Positions 30,451 through 43,018 of a DNA stretch of 64,000 nucleotides are shown here, piece after piece. The translations under genes and the position numbers were made by a program. Position 1 is the first letter of the stretch; every line of letters starts with the position of its first letter. The notes under the pieces are model-generated. The model did not search any database, had not been told where the DNA came from, and saw only the letters and a program-made list of their open reading frames with translations. The DNA comes from Leptobrachium leishanense (taxonomy: Eukaryota; Chordata; Amphibia; Anura; Megophryidae). The stretch spans positions 46,682,201-46,746,200 of the forward strand of contig CM019069.1 of the NCBI GenBank assembly GCA_009667805.1, written 5' to 3'.

Positions 30451-32400
30451 GTACTGTTTGCCAGAGGAATAGCATTCTTATGCATAAAGAGGTGCTGCAG
30501 TTCCTGCGGCTCCCAGTAATCTTTAAGACTGGAATGGACAGAAATGTTGGTGAGTTCCCACACTTATTGTTTTTTTACGACTTGACTCCTGCCTTATATA
30601 CAGTATGCATCGATAAACCTGCAGCTGTGTTTTGCATCATTTATAACTCTGCATTATATATAGCTCTTGTATATAGAAGTTATGTATAAAATAGAAATAC
30701 CTGCACCATTCTGTGTAATATATTGCTGTATCTGCATCATGCTGTGTAGTACACAGCTATAATCTATACATTTAACAGCTGTACTGCTCTCTGGTATTTA
30801 TGTAGCTACTACATTTCAAAGCTATGTTTTAGACTGCTTGCAATGTTTTATATTTTTATCCAGTGCTCCTTCCTCTCTACCAGCAAGCTTTGCTGTAGGA
30901 TCTCCGTTGTGATCTAGTACCAGTGATTGGCCTTAAACGGGCCTGAGCCAGCTACCGATTGGTTGATTTCCAACTCCGGTCACATTTCCGGAGCTCTGAG
31001 TGCCAAAAAAGCGATTTAGATTTTGTATAGTCAGGCCCCGATTCAGAGGACGGGGTAATCTATGATCCCCTCTAGCAACTAGCAGAAGGACATTGGGAAC
31101 AAATAGTTTCTAGTGTCCTACCCCCGGCCCTGCAAGAACACACAATCTCGTGAAGGGCTCACTCTAATCGGTCGTATAGACTCCAGGAGCTGCTGCCGGT
31201 AACGGTTAGCTGCTCCCAATTATTATTAGCCTCTCACTTGTAACAGAGCAGGTACAGGTAGAGCACCTGTTATTCAAAATGCTCAAGACGCCGAGCATTC
31301 TGTAATGCGAATTCTTCCAGATTTCAGAATCCAGAAGAATCTGATATTTGAGAGGAAGGAGATCGTGGCAGGAGAGCGTGATCAACTTCCTTCTGCAGCT
31401 CCCAGGGTGTACACACAAAGGAAACGCTCTGCAGCATTTCGTTGTGGTCATGCTGACTGGAGTCAGCGGGCTCCAGGCAGCATGCTACATGCTGGGGCTG
31501 CAGAGCCTCCCAGCATGTGTCACAGTCTTCTGCAGCGCTCGGGAGCTGACATACCAAGCAGAAGCAAACATCGGCTCCGAAGTTAGCAGCTCCGAAAACT
31601 CCAGTGCCTGACCTGTCATAGGGAGCCACTAACAGATAATGACTTAGCGGCTGCCGAATCCCAGCTATCTGTGCACTACAGCAAGTAAATAAATGAATTT
31701 GAAGGTTAAATGATTTATTTTCTTAGAACACCAGACCACTGGAAATATAAAAATAACTATTTTCTATTATTTCAGGTTTTCAAAAAAACGGTATAATTGT
31801 ATGTATGTGTAAATGTAGAATTTGGGTTATATATTATCATTCCTTTTCTTTTTTCATGGAAGCAATTAGAGAACGTTAGGAGGAGGCCCGGCTAGTTAAT
31901 ATGATTAATTACTGTGGGATTCCCTTTGTCATCTCGCTTGGCACACAGGTGTTTTGACACGTCTCGAAAATGTCACTCATGAGTTGAGATTTGACGATGT
32001 TGTACAACGATTACATGACAGAATCAGTCGCTGACAATTGACACGTCCGGGAGAGAAATGTAAATGATTACTTCTTGAGTGATCACAAAATCTCTTACCT
32101 ATGTATCACAAGCAATGCACCAAACATGCCCTCTCCAAAAGTGCGACAGCAGTGGCGTTCTGTGCACAACCCTAATCTATTTGTCTTCCAAATCATAGAA
32201 AATATAAGCCCTGCTTTCAGGGGTCAAGTCCAGAGGGAACACGTGGGAACACAGTTCCTGCACTATTTTTGCAGAGGGAACGGAGTTCCCTTTGGTCCCA
32301 TACACTATAAAGCTTGTATGCAGGCATTCTATCATATGTTTCCCTGTTAAATCATATTTATTGTGACTTTTCACACACATTTTTGGAAGCTTCTGCTTCA
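30451..32400. other. Intronic sequence, no gene seen
   Basis: One exon-like stretch ending MDRNVG|GTGAGT near 30548 was examined, but its phases do not fit the myosin exons. No other signal. Confidence 0.45.
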
Positions 32401-32409
32401 TGCTTCACG

Positions 32410-33222
32410 CTTCACATGCCCGGCAGGATCTTGCCTCTCGCGAGTTCCTGCTGGTCGGCGGAGTGATCGCGGAGGCAGACTGGGGACTTTTTTCCCCAGT
32501 CTCACTCTGCTCCCGGTGGCCAGAAGCGGCAGATCGGGCCGCCGTTCTTGAAACGGGATGAGAGGTGGGTTAGGTATTTGATTTTTTTTTTGGGGGGGGT
32601 TACAGCTGGTGGCAACTGCTTCCGCAAAAGTGGAATCAGTTATCACCAGCTCTAAGGCCCGTGTCAGACGAGCGCACTGCAGAGTGGAAGGTACGTAGTG
32701 AGAGCGGACGTTCCTTCCACTCTCCGCTGCCGCTGACTGCCCTCAGCTGTGCAAATCGCAATCCTCCTATAGAGCTCCGTTGACGCGCTTTCTAGCACAT
32801 CAACGGATTCGTTCCCTAGAAGGACGCTTGCTGCACAGCGCAGTTCGTGCGTGCGCACAAGCGTGTGACCGGCGACCGTCGCTGCATCACGCGGCTGTGA
32901 CGGCCGCAGGTAAGTGCGGGCGCACGGCTGCACTAGGTGCGCTCGTCTGACACGGGCCTAAGCCTTAGCAAACTTTTTCTGTTAGCGACAGCTGCAACTA
33001 GCATTAGGACTTTGTGATCCTAACACTAATTCCTCTCTGCTTACACCTTGCACTCCCCATGTTAAGCATAGGGAGCGCAAAGTACAGTAAGGTCCCACTA
33101 AAAAGCGCTAATGCCGATTTGCCAACGGGCTTTTTAACCTGTTAGTGATCGGGAGGTAATGCGGGTGTAACGATATTACCTCAAGTAACCTAGCGCGTTC
33201 AGGAGGTGATAGAGCCCTAGGT
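32410..33222. mobile_element. MITE of the 19.1-kb family, reverse orientation, with nested MITE
   Basis: Resembles 59074-59674 in reverse order (TTTTTCCCCAGTCTC, GGGAGCGCAAAGTACAGTAA, right end GTGATAGAGCCC). It is interrupted by the MITE at 32656-32958. The left boundary is approximate. Confidence 0.5.
32656..32958. mobile_element. TWA-target MITE, GGCCCGTGTCAGACG variant
   Basis: Perfect TIRs GGCCCGTGTCAGACGAGCGC / GCGCTCGTCTGACACGGGCC, flanked by TAA (32653-32655 and 32959-32961). The 3-bp TWA target points to PIF/Harbinger. Confidence 0.82.
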
Positions 33223-33635
33223 GTGTCAATAAATGTTTTATGATAAACATGAATATTCCGAAAAGGAGTTTTGAAGTCCTTCTTTTCCATAAATAAGGAT
33301 CACAAGCTGGGTCTGTCACACCTCTTATTTATTTCTATAAAAAAATTATACTTTTATACTTTTAGTCCCTTACTTTGCATTATAAAATGCTATAGAAATG
33401 CTAGGGCTAGATCAGTTATGATGATGAAGTTTATTTTTTGGTAAGCGGGGGGGGGGGGGGTTAATATACCAAAAAATGAAATGACATTCTTTATATAAAA
33501 TGATGGTATTTATATTCATTATACAAGATGATGGTATGTTGCAAATAACTTTTTTACTAGAATGGGTGAAGAGCCCTTTAGTGGCACGTAGCACATACAT
33601 TAACCAGATACCCTTTTTAATTGTATCTTTCGCAG

Positions 33636-33738
33636 TCTTTAAGGGATATGTTGCAAGAAAAAATTACATAGTTTTGAAGAATAGAAAGGAAAAGAGAAAA
33701 GACCCAGCATCAAACCACATATATGATTTTGGAAAACG
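33636..33738 (+). CDS. MYO3B: Class III myosin exon: rest of IQ3 and start of tail
   Basis: 103 nt. With the final base of the 3098-3178 exon it reads VFKGYVARKNY, completing IQSVFKGYVARK, a third IQ motif. A very basic stretch follows (KNRKEKRKD). It is bounded by a strong acceptor (TTGTATCTTTCGCAG) and a consensus donor (ACG|GTAAGT). It starts in phase 1 and ends in phase 2, fitting both neighbours. It would be missed by simple ORF searches because it is short and lies between MITE-rich segments. Confidence 0.88.
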
Positions 33739-33791
33739 GTAAGTTATGCATTCTATCAGACAGTAAATACAAAAAAAACTTCGCTAGATTA

Positions 33792-34217
33792 GGCTGGGGT
33801 CAGACCAGCGCACTTTTAACGTGTGTTCTGGCGCACATAATTACAGCCGCACTAGCAGCAGATGACGGGCAATGACGGCCAATATACGATGTACGGCCGC
33901 ACAAAAGTCCGGCCGCGCAACGCAAGTGGAATTTGAACGCATTTTTCTGAGAACGCTGAACCGCTAGTACTGACGTACTGAGTGCGCAGCTGCGGCATAG
34001 CGGCGTGTTTGCGTGATTAGGAGATGTCAGACGCTGCTAATGTCCAGCCTACATAACGTCCAGACGAAAAAGAGTTTCATTGAGAATCCGTACAAAATCA
34101 CGCCCGAAAATGCGTGTCGTCTGACCGTTTTTGCGCATTCCGTGAAAAAATACTTCAATGCGTTCGGACGCACTTTTTCACGTTCGCGGGGAAAAATGCT
34201 TTCGTCTGACCCTAGCC
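33792..34217. mobile_element. TWA-target MITE, GGCTGGGGTCAGACC copy
   Basis: TIRs GGCTGGGGTCAGACC and GTCTGACCCTAGCC, flanked by TTA on both sides. It starts 53 bp after the donor of the exon at 33636-33738. CpG-rich interior, no coding. Confidence 0.8.
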
Positions 34218-34397
34218 TTAGAATGGCAGAATGCAAACTACAAAAGGGATAAAAAAGATAAACATGTCCTCCATGCGGATGCCGGACAGCACTCCCGATC
34301 ATTCATAAGGTTTCCCTAGTAATATAAAGTGACATCCCAGGCTTAGAGTGATACCCATTTTCAATACATTAAATACAGGCAAACAGAATGTGAGTTA

Positions 34398-34716
34398 GGC
34401 TGGGGTCAGAAGAGCTCTTTTAAGAGCGGAAGGGACGTCTGTGAGAGAGGACGTTCCTTCCACTCTGACACCCGTCTGGCCGCCTCGCTGAGTGCAGTTA
34501 GTGCGCTCAGCGCTGCAAGGCTCAATCCTCCTATGGAGGATCGCGCTTTGCAGCCCCGTTGAACACTCGTCGTAACACTTAGACAGGGAGGCTTTCAAAA
34601 CGTCCACAGCACAACCGCTGTAGCACACGCGATTCACGCTCGCGCTACAGCGTGTGGCCAGCCCCGTCAAAGTGTCACAATGAGGAACGTCAGTACGGGC
34701 TCGTCTGACCCCAGCC
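34398..34716. mobile_element. TWA-target MITE, short copy
   Basis: GGCTGGGGTCAGAAGAGC ... GCTCGTCTGACCCCAGCC, left flank TTA. About 320 bp with long self-complementary arms. Confidence 0.75.
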
Positions 34717-35077
34717 GAAAATGTCGTTTTTCTACCTGTAAGAGGATTTTTACTCTGATTGGAAGTGGCTGTTGGGAGCCTCTCAATCCAGTCTAGGGAA
34801 ACTTATCAGGTAAATCCTGGTTCCGTGGGGTTCTAAAGGATTCGTAGTTCCTCATTCAGAAGCAGATCCATTCTTCACCTAATGCATACAGAGGACCTTA
34901 ATAAATTGATAGTAGCTAAACAGTGGCAGCTACAGCTTGTGAACAGCTTGGTTCACTGCGGTGTGAGAGGAACTGTACCTATTTATGACTCAAGCCACTG
35001 GGCATATACATTAACTCTCTGTCCTACTTGGCCACCATGTACCCAAATTTCATATTGTCTTGGATGTCTGGGTCTTA

Positions 35078-35502
35078 GGCTAGGGTCAGACGAACGCATT
35101 TTCACGTTGTCTGTGAAAAAGTACGTTCGAACGAATGGACGCATTTTTTCACGGAGTACGCGATAGCGGTCATACGATGCGCATTTGCATCCGTGATTTT
35201 GTACGGATCATCAATAAAACACTTTGTGCATCTGGACGTTATGTTGGCCGGACATTAGCAGTGTCTGACATCTCCAATTCACGCACACACGCCGCTAGCG
35301 GGCGCAGCGCACTCTGTACGTCCGTACTAGAGGTTTTACGTTCTCGACAAAATGCGTTCATTTTCCACTTGCGTTGCGCAGCCGGACTTTTGTGCGACCG
35401 TACTTCGTATATTGGCCGTCATTGCCTGGCATTTGCTGCTACTAGGGCCGTGATTAAGTGCGCCTGCACGCGCGTTCGCACTGCCTCAGTCTGACCCTAG
35501 CC
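35078..35502. mobile_element. TWA-target MITE, GGCTAGGGTCAGACG copy
   Basis: GGCTAGGGTCAGACGAACGC ... GTCTGACCCTAGCC, flanks TTA and TAA. Closely related in reverse order to 33792-34217 (GATCATCAATAAAACACTTT, GTTATGTTGGCCGGACATTA). Confidence 0.8.
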
Positions 35503-35749
35503 TAAAGTCACTGTGTGACAGCCAAGGTAAGGCTCTATTTAATCTACAGGCACACACCTACTCTCTCAAACACACTTAACCACTCTCGAAATCTGAATTC
35601 ACTGTAATATCATTGGAGTGCAATAAGAGACCATAAGCATTGTTTGACAGACACAGTGACCACTTAAATTAGCTTTCATAGGACCCCATTCCAGCCTAGC
35701 CATTAATACAAGCGGTTCAGATATTATCGCTGCCTGCTGTACATGAATG

Positions 35750-36002
35750 CTTCCTCAAGAGCTCCCTATTAACATACCTCAATACGGAATGCACCGGTAA
35801 ACGTGTAACATAGTGACTATATTTCCTACATATTTATTTTCTGATCATCTGTATATTTGTGTTTTTTAATATCCTGCATTTATTACTTGGTATTTCTGTA
35901 ACGACTGTAAAATTTCAATGTTCTTGAACCCAGGACATACTTGAAAACGAGAGAAATCTCAATGTATCCTTCCTGGTAACAAACTTTGCAAATAAATAAA
36001 TA
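35750..36002 (+). mobile_element. LINE 3' end
   Basis: Matches the longer fragment at 43,024: CTATTAACATACCTCAATAC, then ACCCAGGACATACTTGAAAA and an (AAAT)n tail. It ends 74 bp upstream of the next myosin exon. Confidence 0.7.
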
Positions 36003-36076
36003 AGTAGTGCTAAGGCAGAGACGGTCAGAGAATACTGAGCATTTCCAAGATTGCTTGTTATTCTCTCTTCCGCCAG

Positions 36077-36280
36077 TAATGATGAAGAAGAAAAGAAAAG
36101 CTACCAGCTACTAGAAACTGCCGTAAAGCAAAATCACTTAAACACACAAAAAAAAACTGTCGGACCGAAACAGCATAGAGCTCCTTGTCCGTTGCCAAGT
36201 CTTGCATTTGAACCTACCAGGCAACATAAAAATAAAAGTGTGAGAACAGGATCAGGAAACATTAGAAGCTATTTCTCTTC
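36077..36280 (+). CDS. MYO3B: Class III myosin exon: tail
   Basis: 204 nt, with one base completing the previous codon and two bases left over. Reads NDEEEKKSYQLLETAVKQNH early and ends with GSGNIRSYFS. The acceptor has a strong pyrimidine tract (TTATTCTCTCTTCCGCCAG) and the donor is TC|GTAACA. Low-complexity charged tail between the lever arm and the conserved C-terminal segment. The call rests on splice sites, phase agreement on both sides and an open frame, because this part of the tail is poorly conserved. Confidence 0.75.
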
Positions 36281-36492
36281 GTAACAAAACAAAAGATGTG
36301 TGCGATCCTGGAAGCTTGCACTCTAATGCTTCTTTCTTAGTAAGCGTATGTAGTTAATGAAAGATCATCATCGTCTGTATCCTTCGATTAGAGATTCCCA
36401 GGTACGAATTTACTTTATTTGAATAAAACAATTAAATCATTTTATCTCTGTATGTTTCTCTTTTTTTTTTCCTTTTTCGCTTTTCATTTCAG

Positions 36493-36556
36493 GACGGAGA
36501 ATTTGGAAACGAGCCGCTTCGCAGAATTAAACAGCGCGGACCACGGGACAGAGGAG
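36493..36556 (+). CDS. MYO3B: Class III myosin exon: tail, small
   Basis: 64 nt, acceptor TTTTCATTTCAG, donor GAG|GTATTC. In phase with both neighbours it reads TENLETSRFAELNSADHGTEE. Two other frames were tested: one has a stop and the other breaks phase with the next exon. Confidence 0.75.
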
Positions 36557-38469
36557 GTATTCTTAACGTGTAGTCTCTAATGTAACATGGCATTGTCGGG
36601 CCGGCATTCCACGGTCTACTGTTCCGAAATGTGTTCATGGCTATTTGGCCGGGACATGCGAACATAAAACCCGTCGTTATGTTTTGAAGTCTCGGAGACA
36701 AAAGCCCGCTTGCTAAGAACCTCAGTGCTGTGGAAAGACAGGGAGGTACAGTGGATGAGAAAAATCAAAAGATTGGAAATATGCTGCTGAGAATAAATGC
36801 TAGCTCGCTCCCTGAGGTGGTGTGTCTATGCACTCCGCTTTGCTACAGATGTTACAGCCTCTATTTTAGTAAAGACCTGAGGATCTTTGGTAGCACTTTG
36901 ATATCCTGCTCGAATTCAATATGTGAAACGGAGGAGTCGCTCTGTGACTTGGAGCACAGCGCGGGCTTTGAAGTCTGATCCAATTTTTGCTGCTTACCAT
37001 TTGATGTTGAAAGGATGAAATGAAGAAAATGTACAGTTTTTTTTTTTTGCTGGTAACTCTGCAGAGCATATGTAAGATTAAAAAAAATATATATAATACA
37101 AAATCCTTTCGGATGATGTACTTAGAAATGTTAAGCAGATTAATACCTTCCTATAACTTCTTTTTTTTAAATTTTTTTTTTTTGCTGATACAAATGAAGC
37201 ATGAGCGAAATAAGTGCATAATACACGCACTTATTTCCATGCCATAGAAATGCGGATTTAGAATAGTTATGTAAAAAAAAACAAAAAATAAAATACATTG
37301 TGATCTGTGTGTTCTGTTCAGCCATGCTTAACGCGGTCCTATTTTTTAAAGGGGCAGAGGACACCAAAAGTTTAAAAGAAGACAAGTGGAAGCAGACCAG
37401 GGTTTTGTTTTGTTTATTTTTTTTGCCTGTTGTTTTGTTTTTGTTTAAAAGCATCGTATAGAGATATATTAACAATAATTACTAACTTGCCTATATTTTA
37501 AACCAGAGAGAACATGGAATTTGAGGATGAGTCCCAAGAACTTTAAAGGGATACTCTATTGGCCTTTGCTGCTGACAGCCTATTCTCAACTATTCTTTTT
37601 TTTTTCTATCATTATTGGTGATATTACTCATGTTTTCTCCCTTGCCGCGCACAGCTCCTCCTCTTCGGCTCAGGGACTCCCAAAACCAGAAGACCCTGAA
37701 GCTTTCCTGGGAAATTTACTCTCCTACGCCACTTGCGTAGTGTAGGAACCACAAACTGCACACCGCTACGGGACTTGCACACTTTATCTGATGACCAGCA
37801 GATGGGAAATTACAACATCCCGGCTGCTGGTGATGCTGGAAGGGTTTTGAGGAAACTCCTCCACTTCACTCAGCGGGGGGGGACAGATCAGATGAGAAGG
37901 GGGAAACTACACATTCTGACCACTTTAAAAGGCTAAATTGGTTATGATGAGTTGCGTGCCCTTTTGTTTTGGATGACACAGTGTCCACAACACTTTAAAC
38001 GCTGCTGACTACAATTTCTAAGCAATTTAAACCAGGATCTTTCTTCCTCAGTAGGTCTAGTGCCCATTTGTGGTTTGGAATGCAACTGCCATTAATACAG
38101 CCAAAAAGAGTCAGGTATTCAGGTCACATACTCCTGGTATCACGGCCCTATGCCCTTAAGGGCATCATAATGGAATTGTTCCATCATAACGATCCAGCTC
38201 GTAAACCTCTTGTATCAATTCTTGAATATAACAACACAGTCCACAGTGACAAAATATCTAGAGCTGCAAAAGACAATACTTGACCCATAAAAGGAAGGCG
38301 TCCATGCACCTATTGAAGAAAGAAAGAAAGAAAATGTATCCACAAACCCAAACCATATGGTGCTTCAATTGCTGAGGTAGCCAATCCGACAATAACCTGA
38401 TAAAAAATAAGGAAAACGCAATCAGGCACATGAGAAAGTAGTAGGAAGAGGGAGGATCTTTATTTACGC

Positions 38470-38500
38470 TTGATAAAGGTTGCCGTTGCCTAAATAATGA
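38470..38500 (+). ncRNA. Degenerate hammerhead-like motif
   Basis: CTTGATAAAGG...CC TAAATAATG: core and stem II recognisable, GAAA lost. Confidence 0.3.
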
Positions 38501-38855
38501 TCCTCCTCCTTCCTAATATTTTGTGTGTCCGATTGATTTTCCCTTATTTTTGAATATATTGACCCTAAGACATATCGGAAAACAGCCAGAACATAAAAAT
38601 GATCATCATGGGGCTGGGGGTCAATGGTGCATGTTTTCAAAAACCCTGCTATAACCCCTTCCCCAATGCGTTACCCTTTTTTTCCTTTCTGTATCCTATA
38701 TCGTCTATATTGCACAGAACCAAAGCATGATTCATAATTTTTTTTTAAAAATCCTGCTACGGCGCAACCAAGTACCAGGATTATATACCCCTACGTACAG
38801 TTGAGACTAGTATTATTGGTCTCCATACCCTTTACTCTCTCCTTCACACTAATAA

Positions 38856-39186
38856 GGCCCCGTTCACACTGTGCGATTTATCGTGCGGATTTTGCCGCAA
38901 CGTCGCAGCAAAATCCACGCGACGTCGCGCTGTGTAGTTTCTCCAATGCATTTCAATGGAGCGGTTCACATCTTGCCGCGCGATGTCGCATGTCGCTTTA
39001 GCATGTCGCTGGTACATGACCCTTTTTTTGCGATTTGCTATCTGCGATTTTGCGATTTGTATTGGTGGTGCTTTGCAAAAATCACACAAAACTGCGACGT
39101 CGCTCGACATTATCGCACTATGTCGCGAATATGAAAATCGCGCGGAAAATCGTGCGATTTTCAAATCGCACAGTGTGAACGGGGCC
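38856..39186. mobile_element. Harbinger-like MITE, GGCCCCGTTCACAC type
   Basis: Perfect long TIRs GGCCCCGTTCACACTGTGCG / CGCACAGTGTGAACGGGGCC, flanks TAA and TTA. GC-rich, self-complementary interior (GTCGCGC, TGTCGCA motifs). No coding. Confidence 0.82.
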
Positions 39187-39267
39187 TTACCAAAATGTTA
39201 ATCACTCCGTGGATGGAATTTTAGACAAACTGATGTGCTGAGTGGGCATTATCCGCTGAAACACTAA

Positions 39268-39484
39268 GGGGGTTATCCACTAAGCGCTGGTGTTTACGGG
39301 CATCGCAGTGCTAAGAACCACTGGCGCTTCTCAAACTATTAATAACAAAAGGAGAAGCTTTACTGTAAAGCTTCTTCCTTTGCATTTGGACTATAGTTTT
39401 TAGAAGAAGCACTGTTTCTCAGCACTGCAATACTGGCAATATTTGCCAAGTCAGCAAACACAGGCACTTAGTGGATAAACCCCT
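39268..39484. mobile_element. MITE, GGGGTTATCCACTAAG family
   Basis: GGGGTTATCCACTAAGCGCTGGTGTTT at the left and, inverted, ACACAGGCACTTAGTGGATAAACCCC at the right. About 215 bp. Confidence 0.65.
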
Positions 39485-39751
39485 AAACGGGACTCAATAA
39501 GCACTGCTGCTTTAGTTTAACAGCAGTGGGTTTTCTTCAGTGAACTATGACGGCCTAACAACGATTATACACAGTGAATTCTCCGTCCGGGGAAGTTCCA
39601 ACAAAGAGGGGTCATAGCGGAGATTGTGAAAATCAACAGGAACATTCTGAGAATAAATGTATCTTTCACTTTTATTGCAATGCATGCAGAATAGATGATT
39701 GAATTTCTATATATTTTTTATGTTTTCTTATTTTTTTTCTTCTCGTGTTAG

Positions 39752-39869
39752 GATGTATATTCATCTGAAATGCCAACTGTGACCAGGTCAAGCATATCAA
39801 AAAACACAAATGAGCCTCAAATGATTGCAAATCATCGCCTGTCCAACTGTGCCTCCTGTAAAAGTACAG
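39752..39869 (+). CDS. MYO3B: Class III myosin exon: tail
   Basis: 118 nt, acceptor TTCTCGTGTTAG, donor ACAG|GTAAGG. Opens DVYSSEMPTVTRSS and ends CASCKST plus one base. That base, joined to the exon at 48253, creates GSENG, a junction also present in vertebrate MYO3B as I know it. Serine/threonine-rich tail. A MITE begins only 43 bp after the donor. Confidence 0.85.
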
Positions 39870-39912
39870 GTAAGGAAATTCCTTATTGGTGCTAGACTGT
39901 TGGATGAATATA

Positions 39913-40820
39913 CAGGGTAATTCAAAGAGATTCGAAAAGTCACCGCACGTTCGGTGACTTTTCGTTCTCTTCAATTCGGTTCCTTTTGACGATCCCATTT
40001 CGGTGACCCTGCGGTGTATTCAGCAAACACCACAGGGTCCCCGAATTGCAGGGAAGTCACCGCAAGCCTGCCGAAAACTAACCGCAAAACCCGCCGAATG
40101 CACGCCGAAAACCCGCAAAAACATCTGGATTAACCTGTCGAAGACGCCGGAAAAACCCGAGCAGGAGCCGATCACACGCAGCGAAGCCGCCGGAAAAAGC
40201 CGACACCGCAGACGAAGGCAGTGAATAAATTAGGAAAACAGTTTGCTTGAATGTTTGAAAAGTGAAACGCTGTTTGCAAAGAAACTACTGAGCGAAAATG
40301 TCTGAAATTTACATATGAGGTCCAATGAATGATAATAAAGAGGGCTGTTACAGATAAAATAAGTAAAGTTAAAAAAACAAAATCGGACTTTTTTAAAAAA
40401 AAAATCCAGAGAAATGCTTAAAATATCCTAAAAAATCTATGAATAAAGAGACTCTTTACTGCATAATTTAATAATGAATGGTTTATTAGATATTGAATTA
40501 AAACGGGAATATTTTTAACATTGAAGCCTATGGGATTCTCCTGAATAAACCTGTCGAATTAAACCACCGAATGGCAGGGCATTAGGGGAACCTTTCACTG
40601 CTGGTTTGTGTTCTCTGAATAGCCGAAGCAGTGCTTTTTTATGGGGATTCACTGCCCTCGAACAGGCACCGAATAGCCACCGTATGTGCAGGCAATTCGC
40701 CAGGATTTGGCGAATTGCCTGCTCTCTGGATAGCCGAATGGCCAGGAAAGGTAACCGAACGCTGATTTTTAGCGTTCGGTTACCTTTCTCAAGCAATTCG
40801 GAGCTCTTCGAATTACCCTG
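39913..40820. mobile_element. CAGGGTTATTC MITE copy 4
   Basis: 908 bp, CAGGGTAATTCAAAGAG...CGAATTACCCTG, 3-bp duplication ATA. Same internal layout as copies at 24.6 and 44.7 kb. Confidence 0.85.
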
Positions 40821-41041
40821 ATAGTAAATCGTTTGTCTAGAGGTAATAAGACATGCAGCATAAAAAACATAAATGAAAACCACTATAATCAAGCATGCTG
40901 CTGTTGTAATCGAGTCAGAAAACACTGGGCAAGGTATTACACTTTTTTAATTACTTTGAAATAATTGTAAAATTACCTTTTGAAGAAGGAATTTCAAAAT
41001 AGCCTTATTTTTGTTTTTTTAATCCGTTTTTAATTATTTAA

Positions 41042-41110
41042 GGCAGTGGTTAGCAACATTGGCTCTCCAGATGTTTTGGAACTATTATTCCCTTGAGGCT
41101 CAGCGCATCT
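41042..41110. repeat. Small interspersed repeat
   Basis: GGCTCTCCAGATGTTTTGGAACTATT is shared with 60187 and, less well, 12775. Probably a hAT-type MITE end. Confidence 0.5.
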
Positions 41111-42068
41111 AATGAGAAGCTTATAGTGAATATACTGAAGACCACAATAGGTTCACTCACAAATCAATGAGCAGAATGAGAGAACAACCGATATGCAGAT
41201 TTCAGCCAAAATAAAGGAGTTTCAAAAAGGCGAATGAAATATTTTGACCCCATCAAGAGTCGTACAAGCCGCGTGAGAGACAGCAAGTTTGCGATCTCCA
41301 TGGATTTACGCTTTACGTTGGGACACCATAGAGTTGTGGCTCGACATGTTGATCACCACAATGCAAATAGCAACAAAGGGGACATCTAGAATTCAACAAA
41401 CATATTGGGTAATGCCCCAAGTAGAGACACACAAATGGACAAACTCATATAAATGTACATAAAAGCACCTGTGATCCTCTCTCAGTCCCATCAGGCTTGG
41501 CCCAAGCTCAGACATATACAGTACATGGTAACTAACGCTCCGAGACAGCGATAGACAGAAAGGTGAAATACAAAAGCATAGCAACCCCATATATACTTAT
41601 AAACAAAGGTCATATAGAAATATCAGTAAAAGTTTACTACTAAAACACTGTCATCACCCCGATGTATTACCACCCGATTCAATGTTTGCAATGACCTCCA
41701 GACTGCACATGGCACCGGGGATGCTCACAGCCCTGCCGGCAGAGCTTGGGCCTCTGATTACAGACACATACTACTCCAGCAATTGGATGCTCCACACCAA
41801 AGGAACATTGTAGAAACCTGGTCCATGCAAGGTGCTACAGGTATCGGGTGCCTCTGGCAGCCACATGGGGTATTGCTGGAATGCCTCACCAATGGAGCAC
41901 CCAGCATGAGCCCATCCTTGCCAGTCTTGATGACACCACATAGCAGTGGCTATGTTTGGCATTTCCATTTTCCATGTTGGCAATGCTAGTTTATGAGCTG
42001 TGACTGCTAGGATAAATAGATTTCTTGCTCCTGAAGCTATTAGGGAAAGTATCTGGGGAGCTCCGTTC

Positions 42069-42260
42069 GATGTCTCCTATATTATTATTATTATTGTCAT
42101 CATTTATATAGCGCCAACAGTTTCTGCAGCGCTTTACAATAACCAAAGGGAACAAAATACATATAAACGGACATACTGTATGATGGAAACAAGAGGTGTA
42201 GAGGGCCCTGTTCATAGGAGCTTACAGTCTAGAGGGATTGGGGTTGAGGAAGACCAGAAG
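42069..42260 (-). mobile_element. LINE 3' end, antisense
   Basis: Reverse complement of the tail at 43,915-44,075: (ATTATT)n, TTTATATAGCGCCAACAG, CTGCAGCGCTTTACAATAAC, GGAGCTTACAGTCTAGAGG. Confidence 0.65.
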
Positions 42261-42383
42261 AATTGCACTAGATAGCAGGATCATTAGTGCCAGTGGTTTG
42301 GGAATGGTGGGGCCATAGAAGCGGCTTCAATCAAGTGTGAGTAGGTGAGCAGAGGGATGAGTTGCATCAGTGATGTGGTATGC

Positions 42384-43018
42384 TGTCACGGGATCTGGAG
42401 GAGACAGGACCTCAGGATGCAGAGATTGGAAGTCGAGGGAAAAGGACAATGTAGGACAGGATGTTCGAGGATAGAATGGTCGGGTGCGGAAGCCAGTGGT
42501 CAGGATACTAGAAGGTAGAATGGTCGGGTACAGAAGCCAATGGTCAGGATACCAGAAAGTAGAGTGGTCAGACGTGGAAGCCAATGGTCGGTAAACGGGT
42601 ATACACATGAAAAGGGAACTAAAGTACTCAGCCAGAAAACACTCAACTATCCAGCAAGGGATAAGTGCACAGACTGAGTATTTATAGGGATGTCAGTGCT
42701 CCGGGGTTGCCCTCTAACAACAGGTGTTTCACCTGTTTCTGGGAGAGGTTTGGTATCTGTATCTTTTAAAACCAGAGCCTGGCCGCGCGCGCGTATCCTC
42801 AAGCCCCTGACAGGCCACGAGAGACGCCAGAGGGCGTTGAGGCCGCCGAGTCCGCGCGGCAACCCGAGCATCCCGGCCACCTCCACCCGCCGGATAACGC
42901 GGAGGCAACCCGCAAGGCCCAGGAGGGTCTCTGAAGGGGGCCCGATCCCGAGCCAGGGCCATGAGACCACGCCAAGCAGCCGTCCGCAATGCAGTCCGGT
43001 GAGTGGGACGCCGTGACA
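42384..43018 (-). mobile_element. Solo LTR of a TGTCACGG-type Gypsy element
   Basis: 635 bp with TGTCACGGGATC...GCCGTGACA ends, like the full-length element, and a perfect 5-bp duplication TATGC (42379-42383 and 43019-43023). It contains a roughly 39-bp tandem repeat (AGAATGGTCGGG, GAAGCCAATGGTCAGGATAC) at about 42465-42595 and a minus-strand TATAAATA near 42,690. It is inserted just upstream of a sense LINE fragment. Confidence 0.85.

Noticed and set aside
30458..30548. Possible extra myosin exon ending before GTGAGT
   Set aside because: No acceptor gives an open frame in the required phase, and the exon at 33636 already completes the IQ motif with correct phases.
36493..36556. Alternative reading of this exon (DGEFGNEPLRRIKQ)
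   Set aside because: It is open but leaves phase 1, which would force a stop in the next exon; the frame starting TENLETSRF fits both neighbours.
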